This document shows, one piece after another, positions 27,588 to 36,584 of a stretch of 47,659 nt of DNA (its first letter is position 1; each line of letters opens with the position of its first letter). The stretch lies in contig CALGLM010000415.1 of NCBI GenBank assembly GCA_937930275.1, positions 1-47,659 on the forward strand, read 5' to 3'. The stretch is from an uncultured Ignavibacteria bacterium (GTDB lineage: Bacteria > Bacteroidota > Ignavibacteria > Ignavibacteriales > Melioribacteraceae). A program made the position numbers and the translations under genes. The notes under the pieces were generated by a model. The model ran no database searches. It was given only the letters and a program-made list of their open reading frames with translations, and was not told the origin of the DNA.

Positions 27588-28592
27588 ATGAATAAAAATG
27601 ACCTAAAGATTTTAATTACTTTTCTTTGTTTTTCCTTAATTCTTTTAATTTTTACATTTACATATCCTTATATAAAACCTTCTGAAGGTGATAATATTGT
27701 TTATGTTAAGGAAGGGAGTACCGTAAAAGATATAGCTGATTCTCTTTATTCAAAAAAAATTATATTTAACAAAACTTACTTTTATTTAGTTACTTATTTA
27801 AAGAATGCTCAAAAAGAATTAAAAGCAGGAGTTTATAGAATTCCGGATAATATAAGTTACATAAATTTAGTTAATTTATTTGTAAAGGGAGGAAAAAACA
27901 AATTAATGCCTGTTACAATTCCTGAAGGAATTTGGCTGCCTGATTTAGCGGGGTTATTAAGTAAAAAAATGGGTTTGGATTCAGTTAAAATCATAAATTT
28001 ATCCAATGATCAGAATTTTATTAAAAGTTTAGGAGTAAAAGCTAATAATTTAGAAGGATATTTACTTCCCGAGACATATTTTTTTGATAAAAATATGGAT
28101 GAAAAAAAAGTGTTAAAATTTTTAGTAAAACAAATGGATAAATTGTTCGATTCGACAAATACGCAAAAAATGAGACAATTAAACATGACAAAGCATGAAA
28201 TTTTAACTTTAGCTTCAATTATTGACGGCGAAAGTAATAAATTTGATGAATTTGCAAAAATATCAAGCGTGTATCATAATAGATTAAAACGGGGTATGAT
28301 GTTACAAGCAGACCCGACTATTCAGTACATAGTAAGAGGTGAGAGACCTAAAAGGATACTGTTTAGACATCTGGAAATTAATTCACCTTATAATACGTAT
28401 AAAAAATACGGCTTACCACCGGGACCCATTAATAATCCGGGTAAACAAGCAGTTTATGCAGCACTAAACCCGGCAATAACAGACTATTTTTATTTTGTTG
28501 CAGATGTAAACGGACGCCATAAATTTGCAACCACTTTAAGCGAACATAATAGAAACGTAGCTATTTATAGACAAATGATGAGAAATAATTGA
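27588..28592 (+). CDS. mltG: Endolytic murein transglycosylase MltG
   Basis: MltG is an inner-membrane enzyme that cuts nascent glycan strands and sets their length. The protein of about 334 residues has one N-terminal membrane helix (ILITFLCFSLILLIFTFTY). A LysM-like subdomain (VYVKEGSTVKDIADSLYSK) precedes the catalytic YceG domain: EGYLLPETYFF, LASIIDGESNKFDEFAKI (catalytic Glu region, normally ASIVEKET), YHNRLKRGMMLQADPTIQY and the ending HNRNVAIYRQM. I use ATG 27588; a TTG at 27576 would add four residues. The Big_5 lipoprotein gene overlaps its stop (TTGA). Confidence 0.94.
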   Translation: MNKNDLKILITFLCFSLILLIFTFTYPYIKPSEGDNIVYVKEGSTVKDIADSLYSKKIIFNKTYFYLVTYLKNAQKELKAGVYRIPDNISYINLVNLFVKGGKNKLMPVTIPEGIWLPDLAGLLSKKMGLDSVKIINLSNDQNFIKSLGVKANNLEGYLLPETYFFDKNMDEKKVLKFLVKQMDKLFDSTNTQKMRQLNMTKHEILTLASIIDGESNKFDEFAKISSVYHNRLKRGMMLQADPTIQYIVRGERPKRILFRHLEINSPYNTYKKYGLPPGPINNPGKQAVYAALNPAITDYFYFVADVNGRHKFATTLSEHNRNVAIYRQMMRNN

Positions 28593-30238
28593 AAAAAGTC
28601 ATTTATTTTTTTGCTTTAATATTGATTTACTCATGCGCAAATCAATTGCCTCCTTCAGGAGGTCCCGTAGATAAAGAGCCGCCGACAATTTTAAATTTTT
28701 ACCCGGAAAACGAAACTATAAATTTTAACGATGACTATTTTGAATTTAGCTTTAGTGAATATGTTGATAAAAGAAGTTTTCAAGATGCATTTTTTATCTC
28801 ACCCAAAATAGATTCGAAATTTGAGTATGATTGGTCGGGAAAAAGCGTAAAAGTTTTCTTCGATAAAGAAAAACTTAAAAAAAATACTACTTATACTATT
28901 AATATAGGTACGGATTTAGTTGATATAAATAACAAAAATAAAATGGTAAAAAGTTTTAACTTATTTTTTTCAACAGGTGATAAAATAGATGACGGAAAAA
29001 TAAACGGTAAAATTTATTTTTCTGAAGAAAAAGATGCATTCATTTTTGCATATCGAGATTCATCTGATACTTTAAATCCTTCGATTGTAAAACCTGATTA
29101 TTTAACTCAAGTAGCAAAAGACGGAACTTTTAATTTAGTCGGTTTAGGTGAGGGAAAATATAAAATATTTGCATTTACCGATGATTTAAGAAATTTATTG
29201 TATAATGTAGGTGAAGATAAATTTGGTGTACCATTTAAGGATATTGAATTACAGAAAGATGATAATTTATTAGAAGGGGTAAATTTAATTCTATCTTTAG
29301 AGGATACTTTAAAACCAAGCTTAACAAATATAACGATGACAGATAAAAATCATATTTTAGTTGAATTTAGTGAATTTATTGACAGTTCAAAAATTTCGGT
29401 AAATAACTTTTCAATAATTGATTCAACTGCAAAAAATAGCATAAAAATTAAATACTTATTTAAGAATGTAAAACCAAAAACTTACTTTTTATGCATAGAT
29501 GATACCTTAAACAGTCTTAATGATAATTATTTAATTGTTGAAAATATTAGTGATTTGAATAACAATTTTTCTGATAAACAAGAATTATTTATAACAACGA
29601 CAAAACTTGCCGATACTTTAAAGCCCAAAGTTGTTAGTATTACAACTAAATATGAAAATAAGACGATTGACTTGGAAGGAGCGAGTTTTACTATCAATTT
29701 TAATGACGGCATTAATATTAATGAAATATTAGATAGTTGTAGGTTAACTAATAGTAAGAATGAAGTAATTAAAATTGAAAAAGCTAAAATTGATGATTCT
29801 TCAATTTTGATTAATATTCTCGAAAAATTAAAGCCGAAGAGTAAACTAAAATTTATTATTAGTACAAACCAAATATATGATGCCGCCGGTAATAAGATTG
29901 ACTCGTTATTTAAGGCGGAAATAAATACTGTAGATGATTTAATTTTTACGGGTGTTAGCGGAAAAGTAAAAACGAAAAATGCGGTTAAAAGGAAAATTAA
30001 AATTGAAAATAAACAAAATAATTACTTGCAAACTTTAAATGATAAAGATGAATTTAATTTCAAAAATGTAATTCCCGGAAAATATTTATTATGGTTATAT
30101 GAAGACGCAGATTCAAACGATGTTTACACAAACGGTAAAGTATTTCCATTTAAAAAATCGGAAAAATTTTATGTATTTCCTGATACATTAAATTTACGAG
30201 CAAGATGGCCGGTAGGAGATATTGAAATTGACTATTAA
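28589..30238 (+). CDS. Lipoprotein with Ig-like (Big_5) domains
   Basis: This 549-aa protein starts with TTG inside the mltG stop. A lipoprotein signal peptide ends in the lipobox IYSC, and the mature protein begins CANQLPPSGGPVDKEPPTIL, a phrase shared by many Bacteroidota lipoproteins. A Big_5 Ig-like domain follows (ENETINFNDDYFEFSFSEYV, later KVFFDKEKLKKNTTYTINIG). Two more similar beta-domains come next, introduced by LSLEDTLKPSL and KLADTLKPKVVSI. The C-terminal part (VIPGKYLLWLYEDADSNDVY) resembles a carboxypeptidase-regulatory or prealbumin-like strand region. It is probably an outer-membrane or surface scaffold; no enzyme motif is seen. Confidence 0.8.
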   Translation: MKKVIYFFALILIYSCANQLPPSGGPVDKEPPTILNFYPENETINFNDDYFEFSFSEYVDKRSFQDAFFISPKIDSKFEYDWSGKSVKVFFDKEKLKKNTTYTINIGTDLVDINNKNKMVKSFNLFFSTGDKIDDGKINGKIYFSEEKDAFIFAYRDSSDTLNPSIVKPDYLTQVAKDGTFNLVGLGEGKYKIFAFTDDLRNLLYNVGEDKFGVPFKDIELQKDDNLLEGVNLILSLEDTLKPSLTNITMTDKNHILVEFSEFIDSSKISVNNFSIIDSTAKNSIKIKYLFKNVKPKTYFLCIDDTLNSLNDNYLIVENISDLNNNFSDKQELFITTTKLADTLKPKVVSITTKYENKTIDLEGASFTINFNDGININEILDSCRLTNSKNEVIKIEKAKIDDSSILINILEKLKPKSKLKFIISTNQIYDAAGNKIDSLFKAEINTVDDLIFTGVSGKVKTKNAVKRKIKIENKQNNYLQTLNDKDEFNFKNVIPGKYLLWLYEDADSNDVYTNGKVFPFKKSEKFYVFPDTLNLRARWPVGDIEIDY

Positions 30239-32270
30239 TAATATTATTAAATCGGTTTTTTTTATTTTTGTCGGATTTTGTTATTTCGGTAATATTTCAG
30301 CCTCTGAATTAGATAGTATAAAATTTAAATACTATAAAGCCGAAGGAATTGAAAAGATTGATGCATTATATGACTTGCTTAAAGTATTAAGACATGACCA
30401 TTTAGTTGAAGCTTTGACATACGAAAAAGAAGCCGAAAAATTATTTAAGAGTTATAATTATCCTAAAGGAGAAGCAAAAGTATTAGGTCAATTTGGTTTT
30501 TGCTATATAAACACTGCGGAATTTGAAAAAGCTTTTAATTTGCTACAAAGAAGTTACATTATAGCCTTAAGGATTTTGGATAAATCAGTACTTGCTGAAA
30601 CCGAAAATAATTTAGGAGTGGCAAATTATTTTATCGGAAATTATGCCGTTGCTGCACAGTATCTAATGAATTCTTACAAAGAAAGAGTTAAGCTAAATAA
30701 TAAATCGGATATTGCAAATACTGCAAATAACCTTGGATTAGTATATAATCAAATTAAAGAATATAAGCTTGCAAAAGAATATTTTAACATATCATTAAAA
30801 CTAAAAGAAGAGATTAGTGATATACAGGGGCAGATAAGGACGGTTACAAATATATGTGATACTTATCTAAAGTTAAATGATATTGTTAATGCAAAAGAAT
30901 GTTTTGAAAAAGCTTTGGAAATGAGTTACAAAAATAAGTATGAATCGGGTATTGCAGTTGCGGCAAATTTAGGCGGAAGAATATATACAATACTTAATGA
31001 TTATGATAAAGCATTACAATACTATTTAACGGCGAAAGAGGTTTATCATAAGCGATCTGAACGAGCCGGGGAATTACAAGCAGTAAATTTTATCGCAGAA
31101 CTTTTCTTAATGAAAAATAATAGTAGTGAAGCTTATAAATATTTAAATTATGCCTTGTCACTTAAAGATAGAATTAAACAAGAAGCAATTTTTGTAAAAA
31201 CTTATCATTTACTTGCAGAATATTATGAGCAGCAAGGCAATATGGGTAAAGCATTAGAGAATTTTAAGATATATGATAAAATTAGGGATACTATTTTTGA
31301 CGAAAACAAAACAAGGCAAATACGAGAATTATCTATAAGTTACGATATTGAAAATAAACAAAAACAGATTGATTTATTAAATAAAGAAAAAATTATTAGG
31401 ACTCTTGATTCCGAACGGTCGTTGTATGTAAAATATGTTCTTGCTTTAGTATTGGTAGTATTTGCAGTAATAATAATTGGTCTTTTTTATAGGAATAGTA
31501 TTTTAATAAAAAACAGAACATTGTTAGAAAACTTAAATAAAGAGATTTTAGAGCAAAAGAATAAATTAGACGAATTGAATAAAACAAAAAATACACTTTT
31601 TAGAATAATTGCACATGATTTACGAAATCCATTTAATATTTTAATCGGTTTTAGTGACGGGCTTTTAAAAACATGGGATTTGATAGAAGAAAAAGAAAAA
31701 ATTGAGTTAGTAAGCGATATTAATTCCGTTTCCAAAAATAGTTATTTGCTTTTAGAAAATTTATTGGACTGGGCAATAAACCAGACAGAAGGGAAAGTTA
31801 TTCGCTTTGAAACAATTAATCTTCACTCATTCATACACGAAAGTATAAACCCTTTATTAATTAATATTGAGAAGAAAAATATTAATTTAGAGATTTTAAT
31901 TGGCGATCACTATTCAGTTAAAGCTGACCCAAACATGATTAATGCGGTTGTACGAAATATTGTATCTAATTCAATTAAATACACAGAATATGGCGGGCGT
32001 ATTAAAGTAGTTTGTAAGGATTATGAGGATGAAAAATTTGTAAATTTAGAAATTTCTGATGACGGTATTGGTATGACCGCAGATTTTCTTGATAAAAAGC
32101 TAAATCAAAATACTTTTGATACTACAATAGGAACGAATAATGAAAAAGGAACTGGATTGGGGTTAATTTTATGTAAGGAGTTAATTTCTAAAAATAACGG
32201 GTATCTAAAAATTAAAAGTACGGTTGGTGCCGGAACAACTGTTAGTATTATTCTACCTAAAAACTTTTAA
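30222..32270 (+). CDS. TPR-containing membrane sensor histidine kinase
   Basis: This 682-aa protein has a signal-like N-terminal helix (SVFFIFVGFCYFGNI), then a periplasmic array of TPR repeats (about residues 60-360, e.g. GEAKVLGQFGFCYINTAEFEK). One membrane segment lies near residues 402-424 (VLALVLVVFAVIIIGLFY), followed by a coiled-coil linker and a kinase core: H-box RIIAHDLRNPFN with His465, N-box VRNIVSNSIKYT, G1 DDGIGM and G2 GTGLGLILCKEL. It lacks a receiver domain, and no response regulator is encoded within the window. The start is TTG 30222, with GGAG five bases upstream, 17 nt inside the lipoprotein gene. The stimulus is unknown. Confidence 0.92.
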   Translation: MKLTINNIIKSVFFIFVGFCYFGNISASELDSIKFKYYKAEGIEKIDALYDLLKVLRHDHLVEALTYEKEAEKLFKSYNYPKGEAKVLGQFGFCYINTAEFEKAFNLLQRSYIIALRILDKSVLAETENNLGVANYFIGNYAVAAQYLMNSYKERVKLNNKSDIANTANNLGLVYNQIKEYKLAKEYFNISLKLKEEISDIQGQIRTVTNICDTYLKLNDIVNAKECFEKALEMSYKNKYESGIAVAANLGGRIYTILNDYDKALQYYLTAKEVYHKRSERAGELQAVNFIAELFLMKNNSSEAYKYLNYALSLKDRIKQEAIFVKTYHLLAEYYEQQGNMGKALENFKIYDKIRDTIFDENKTRQIRELSISYDIENKQKQIDLLNKEKIIRTLDSERSLYVKYVLALVLVVFAVIIIGLFYRNSILIKNRTLLENLNKEILEQKNKLDELNKTKNTLFRIIAHDLRNPFNILIGFSDGLLKTWDLIEEKEKIELVSDINSVSKNSYLLLENLLDWAINQTEGKVIRFETINLHSFIHESINPLLINIEKKNINLEILIGDHYSVKADPNMINAVVRNIVSNSIKYTEYGGRIKVVCKDYEDEKFVNLEISDDGIGMTADFLDKKLNQNTFDTTIGTNNEKGTGLGLILCKELISKNNGYLKIKSTVGAGTTVSIILPKNF

Positions 32271-32284
32271 AGTCAATTGGATTT

Positions 32285-32324
32285 TTTATACGGGGAAAAT
32301 TTTTGCTAATTATCCCCGTATAAA
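32285..32324. terminator. 12-bp hairpin between convergent genes
   Basis: TTTATACGGGGA (32285-32296) and its exact complement (32313-32324) flank a 16-nt loop. It fills most of the 63-nt gap between the convergent kinase and NamZ genes, so it can serve both strands. T-tracts after the stem are poor, making it a bidirectional terminator candidate rather than a certain one. Confidence 0.55.
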
Positions 32325-32333
32325 CTATTGAAT

Positions 32334-33557
32334 TTAGTACAATAGGTAATTTTTAATCTTTGTTCTAAATTCTTCAACATCTTTATTCAAATAATCTTTT
32401 ATATCCTCAAATCTATAATTTTTCATAAAAAGTTTTCTAATATTATCTGAACCTGAAACTTTATCGAACATATCATGTCTGTTTTTTGATAATCCAAAAA
32501 TATCTTTATCCGGATATAATGAATTATGTACTTGCATAAAATAAAACTGAATTTCAGTTAAATTAACTTTTTTGAAATCAGTTATATGAATTTGAATTCC
32601 GCTTATACTTTCTCCTTTGCTCACAGCGTAGTAAGGTTTATATGTTATTGGTCTAAAAATTACACCGGTTAATTTTAAATCGTTCATTTTATTTGCTAAC
32701 TCAGCACCGTTAATCCACTCAGCAGCAAATGTTTGAAATGGTAATGTATAGCCTACACCTATAGAAATAACATCAAGCTCGCCTAAAATACCGCTTGCAA
32801 CATAGTAAAATGGGGAATCCTTATGCGGTACATGGGGGGATGTAGGTACCCACTCTAAACCGGTTTCCTCAAATGTCATATCTCTTTTCCAACCTTCCAT
32901 AGGTACAACAGTTAATTTACATTTTATTCCGTCTTTAAGTAAACCTTCTGAATTTAAATAGTTCGCAAGTTCTCCGCATGTTAATCCATATACATATGGT
33001 ATTTTGAACTGACTTACAAAAGAAATGAAATCCGATTCAGCATAATTTCCTTCAATTCTGTTTCCGCCTAAAGGGTTAGGTCTATCCAGTATTATAATTT
33101 CGATATTGTTTTCTGCTGCTGCTTCCATTAATAAGCCCATTGTGCTTATATATGTATAGGAACGGCAACCAATATCTTGTATGTCGTATATAATAGCATC
33201 TATGCCTTTTAACATATCATTGCTTGGTTTTCTTGTCTTTCCGTATAACGAATATACGGGCAAACCCGTTTGTGAGTCTTTATAAAATCCAACATACTCT
33301 CCGGCTGCATAATCTCCTCTTACACCGTGCTCTGGTCCAAATAATGCAACTAACTTTCCGACTTTACATTCATACAGAATATCGATAGTAGATTTTAATT
33401 TACTATCAACTCCGGTCGGGTTTGTTACTAACCCAAAATTTTTACCTTTTAAAATCTCAAAATTATTATCTCTTAAAACTTCAATTCCGGTTTTTACAAT
33501 TGGTTGTGCAAACGTAACATAACATAATAACATAAATATCAAAACACTAATTTTCAT
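32334..33557 (-). CDS. Exo-N-acetylmuramidase NamZ-like (DUF1343)
   Basis: This 407-aa secreted protein has a signal peptide (MKISVLIFMLLCYVTFAQ) and the DUF1343 body. Family blocks are KGKNFGLVTNPTGVD, LFGPEHGVRGDYAAGEYV, PVYSLYGKTRKPS, YDIQDIGCRSYTYISTM, LDRPNPLGGNRIEGN, and WVPTSPHVPHKDSPFYY. A Tannerella forsythia member was shown to be an exo-beta-N-acetylmuramidase (NamZ, GH171). This gene may therefore recycle or scavenge peptidoglycan in the periplasm or outside. It overlaps the cyclodeaminase-like gene by 11 nt and is last in the hutI-ftcD unit, which is an unexpected location. Confidence 0.85.
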   Translation of the reverse strand: MKISVLIFMLLCYVTFAQPIVKTGIEVLRDNNFEILKGKNFGLVTNPTGVDSKLKSTIDILYECKVGKLVALFGPEHGVRGDYAAGEYVGFYKDSQTGLPVYSLYGKTRKPSNDMLKGIDAIIYDIQDIGCRSYTYISTMGLLMEAAAENNIEIIILDRPNPLGGNRIEGNYAESDFISFVSQFKIPYVYGLTCGELANYLNSEGLLKDGIKCKLTVVPMEGWKRDMTFEETGLEWVPTSPHVPHKDSPFYYVASGILGELDVISIGVGYTLPFQTFAAEWINGAELANKMNDLKLTGVIFRPITYKPYYAVSKGESISGIQIHITDFKKVNLTEIQFYFMQVHNSLYPDKDIFGLSKNRHDMFDKVSGSDNIRKLFMKNYRFEDIKDYLNKDVEEFRTKIKNYLLY

Positions 33558-34182
33558 TTAATATATCCTTTTTAATCTTATTAAAAATTGTATTGCATTT
33601 TAATTCAATATCATTAACATTATCAGAAGCATCTTTTATCATTATTTCTGCAAATTCTTTATCGTTTAATGACGAACAATTTATAATAACATTTAAAAAT
33701 GCACCTTTTGCAGCAGTTTGTAATAGCAATACTGCAACACCGGCATCGCTAATTGAATTTTTATTCCCTTTATCAGCAATAACTTCCAAAACATCTAAAG
33801 TTTTTTTTGCATGCATTATTACTTTAAACGGAATTTCTGCAGCTCCTTTTGTAGCATTTTCAATTGATTTATGTCTAACTTCTTTTTGTTCATCTGTTTC
33901 TTTTGGCAGTTTAAATGCATTCATAACCAAATCAAATGCTTCGTTATCCTTTAATGCAAGCGCTTCAAAAGCTGATTTATATTCTGAAAGAATTATTTGG
34001 TATTCTTTCATTTTTTCTTCAACATCTAAATATTTTTTTTTACCTATTGTTAAACCGCATACCATTTTGCCTAATGCGGAAGATAAAACCCCGCAAAACG
34101 CACTTACATTTCCGCCTCCAGGTGTAGGGGAAGATGATTCCAAACTTTCTAAATAATTTTTTACTGTAATATCGGTATCCAT
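33547..34182 (-). CDS. Cyclodeaminase/cyclohydrolase family protein (FchA/FtcD-C-like)
   Basis: This 211-aa, mostly helical protein belongs to the formiminotransferase-cyclodeaminase family. The N-terminal loop SPTPGGGNVSAFCGVLSSALGKMVCGL is the folate/substrate-binding signature; SISDAGVAVLLLQTAAKGAFLNVIINC is the other conserved block. It releases ammonia from 5-formimino-tetrahydrofolate to give 5,10-methenyl-THF, or acts as methenyl-THF cyclohydrolase. It directly follows ftcD (12-nt gap), whose product makes the formimino-folate; in vertebrates these two activities are one polypeptide. Confidence 0.9.
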   Translation of the reverse strand: MDTDITVKNYLESLESSSPTPGGGNVSAFCGVLSSALGKMVCGLTIGKKKYLDVEEKMKEYQIILSEYKSAFEALALKDNEAFDLVMNAFKLPKETDEQKEVRHKSIENATKGAAEIPFKVIMHAKKTLDVLEVIADKGNKNSISDAGVAVLLLQTAAKGAFLNVIINCSSLNDKEFAEIMIKDASDNVNDIELKCNTIFNKIKKDILNEN

Positions 34183-34193
34183 TTTATATCCTC

Positions 34194-35213
34194 TTATTTT
34201 ATCATATATTCAATAATTTTTTCATTTGGATTAAAATTATGTAATGCACTTAATCCTAATTTTTTAATAGCTAAATCGACCAATTCTGCTTCTGATAAAT
34301 CCTTTTTGTTACTATAAAATCTGCCGGCTTCAAGCATGGCTTCAAGGGGAATTAATCCCACAATTTCAGAACCGTTAACCTCCACTCCCATTTCATCGGC
34401 TAATTTTTTTACTTCTTCATAAACAGTATGCATTGGCGTAACTTTATAATTTACCAAATTAATTGATACTTGTGTTATTTTGTATTGTTCTAATGTTACT
34501 CCCATTGCTTTAACAGATTTAAATTTTCCCGGAATGCGGACGGTTTCACCATTTAATTTTATTATTTTTCCGTTTTCATCTCTCTTCGGTTTCCCGATTT
34601 CTCTTATAGTTTCGGCAATCTCTTTAGAATAATTAATATCTTCCGATTTTATATTAACATTATAAGCAATTAGGAAAAATCTACAACCTGTAACGGTTCC
34701 TCCCAGTTTTGGGTTGAAGTTTGCTTCTCCGAAATCAGGATACCACTCAGGGTTTTTTAATTTATCTTCTAATCCTTCATATTCTCCTTTTCTTATATCA
34801 GCTAAATTTTTACGATAAGATTTTTCTTGTGCGCTTTCGTATAAATATATTGGAATATTCAATTTTTCCGCAACAATTTTGGCATATTTTTTAGAAATTT
34901 CAATACAGTCATCTACAGTTGCGTTACTTATCGGAACAAAAGGAACTACATCAATCGCTCCGAGACGGGGATGATTACCTTTATGTTTTGTCATATCTAT
35001 ATGTTTTGCAGCTGCAATACTTGCATTTACGGCACCATTTAAAATAGATTCTTCGTTTCCGACCATTGTTACAACAAGCCTATTATAGTCTTTGTCCGGT
35101 TCAAAACTCAATAATTTTACATCAGGGGTTTCCAAAATTGCATTTTTAATTTCTTCTAATATTATTGGGTTACTCCCTTCGCTAAAATTTGGTACGCATT
35201 CAATTAATTTCAT
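34194..35213 (-). CDS. ftcD: Glutamate formimidoyltransferase
   Basis: This enzyme transfers the formimino group of formiminoglutamate to tetrahydrofolate, the last step of histidine degradation. The 339-aa protein matches the single-function transferase. Visible blocks are MKLIECVPNFSEGSNP, KHKGNHPRLGAIDVVPFVP with the catalytic-site His, IPIYLYESAQ, NPKLGGTVTGCRFFLIAYNVN and ALEQYK-like VTLEQYKITQVSINLVNY. It lies between hutI (12 nt upstream) and the cyclodeaminase gene, all on one strand, giving three consecutive steps of one pathway. Confidence 0.96.
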   Translation of the reverse strand: MKLIECVPNFSEGSNPIILEEIKNAILETPDVKLLSFEPDKDYNRLVVTMVGNEESILNGAVNASIAAAKHIDMTKHKGNHPRLGAIDVVPFVPISNATVDDCIEISKKYAKIVAEKLNIPIYLYESAQEKSYRKNLADIRKGEYEGLEDKLKNPEWYPDFGEANFNPKLGGTVTGCRFFLIAYNVNIKSEDINYSKEIAETIREIGKPKRDENGKIIKLNGETVRIPGKFKSVKAMGVTLEQYKITQVSINLVNYKVTPMHTVYEEVKKLADEMGVEVNGSEIVGLIPLEAMLEAGRFYSNKKDLSEAELVDLAIKKLGLSALHNFNPNEKIIEYMIK

Positions 35214-35225
35214 TTTATTTCCTAA

Positions 35226-36464
35226 TTATCGTTTATAAATAATCTCACCGTTTTTTATTGTCATAATATTTAAATTTTTTCCTACATTATAGATTATATC
35301 AGAATAATCATCTGCCTCAAAAATGCTAAAATCGGCATTTTTGCCAATTTCAATACTCCCTGTTACTTTTTCTAATCCTATTGCTTTTGCCGCATTAATT
35401 GTAACCGCCGAAATAATTGATTCTAAAGTCATACGCATTTTAATAGCAGCAATGCTCATTATCAAATTTAAATCATGGATATGTGAGGATCCAGGATTAA
35501 AATCTGTGGAGATAGCCACAATTGCATTATTTTTTATAAGCTCGTTAGCATTTGCAAAATTATAATTTAGGAAAAAAGATACGCCGGGCAACAATACACA
35601 AACCGAATCTGATTTGGATATCCGTAATAAATCGTTTTCATTAAGCATTTCAAGGTGATCCACGCTTATTGCGTTATGTTTTAATGCAATATCAATACCC
35701 CCGATATTGTTAAATTGTTCGGTGTGTAGCTTTACATTTAAACCGGCTATTTCGGCAGCAGATAAAATTTCATCAGTTTCTTCGGCAGTAAATGCAGTTG
35801 CTTCACAAAAAACATCACAAAAAGCCGCTAAATTATTCTCTTTTACATAAGGAAGCATTTGATTAATTATGATGTTAATATATTTATCCCTGTCATTTTT
35901 AAACTCTCTGGGGATAGTGTGAGCACCTAAAAAAGTAGGGACTATATCAATTTTATAATTATTTTTCAATGCTTTTATAACTTGAAGAATTTTAATTTCA
36001 TCATAAAAACTCAATCCGTAGCCACTTTTAATTTCTAATGATGTAACACCTCTGGTTATAAAATAATCTAACCTTGAGGCAGCCAAATCATATAATTCGT
36101 CAAAAGGCAATTCACGTAATGAATTAACTGTATTATTAATTCCGCCTCCTTTAGAAGCAATCTCTTCATATCCAATTCCGGCAATTTTCATCTTAAATTC
36201 TTCGGCACGGTTGCCGGCAAATACCGTATGAGTATGGCAATCTATTAATCCGGGTAAAACAACTCTGTTTGAAACATCAATAATTTCATCAAAATTTTCA
36301 GCAACTTCGTCTCGTTTAATAAATTCTTTAATAGTACCGTCTTCAATAATTATATCCTGATCAGTTAATAAATTAAGATCATTCATATCAAGACCACGCT
36401 TAACATTTAATTTATTAGTATCAACAGTAACAATTTGCTTTGCGTTCTTAAGTAATTTTAACAT
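35226..36464 (-). CDS. hutI: Imidazolonepropionase
   Basis: HutI hydrolyses imidazolone-5-propionate to formiminoglutamate. It is a 412-aa amidohydrolase-superfamily enzyme with the metal site HxH in LPGLIDCHTHTVFAGNRAEE. Other blocks are GGGINNTVNSLRELP, SGYGLSFYDEIK, PTFLGAHTIPREF, a metal-binding His in NVKLHTEQFNNIGG, DHLEML, and the Asp in AISTDFNPGSSH. I start it at ATG 36464 because AAGGA lies eight bases upstream; a frame starting at 36533 would add 23 residues (hydrophobic, Phe/Leu-rich) that are not part of the family. It is first of four genes on the minus strand. HutH and HutU are not in the window. Confidence 0.96.
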   Translation of the reverse strand: MLKLLKNAKQIVTVDTNKLNVKRGLDMNDLNLLTDQDIIIEDGTIKEFIKRDEVAENFDEIIDVSNRVVLPGLIDCHTHTVFAGNRAEEFKMKIAGIGYEEIASKGGGINNTVNSLRELPFDELYDLAASRLDYFITRGVTSLEIKSGYGLSFYDEIKILQVIKALKNNYKIDIVPTFLGAHTIPREFKNDRDKYINIIINQMLPYVKENNLAAFCDVFCEATAFTAEETDEILSAAEIAGLNVKLHTEQFNNIGGIDIALKHNAISVDHLEMLNENDLLRISKSDSVCVLLPGVSFFLNYNFANANELIKNNAIVAISTDFNPGSSHIHDLNLIMSIAAIKMRMTLESIISAVTINAAKAIGLEKVTGSIEIGKNADFSIFEADDYSDIIYNVGKNLNIMTIKNGEIIYKR

Positions 36465-36526
36465 CAATCGATCCTTAAACTTCAAAAATAATAAAAAATT
36501 AAATAGCAAATAATATGCAAATATTT

Positions 36527-36555
36527 TTGTCAATAAGTCAAGAATTTTGTAAATT
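36527..36555 (+). promoter_or_regulatory. Candidate promoter for glgA
   Basis: TTGTCA (36527-36532), a 17-nt spacer ending in ATTTTG, and TAAATT (36550-36555) lie 29 nt upstream of ATG 36585, in the 120-nt gap between divergent hutI and glgA. Confidence 0.4.
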
Positions 36556-36584
36556 TAAAGTAATAAATTAGGGATTTTAGTTAT

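Noticed and set aside
33593..34156. 187-codon reading frame opposite the cyclodeaminase-like gene
   Set aside because: Serine/phenylalanine-rich translation of the antisense strand of a clear family member; no independent support.
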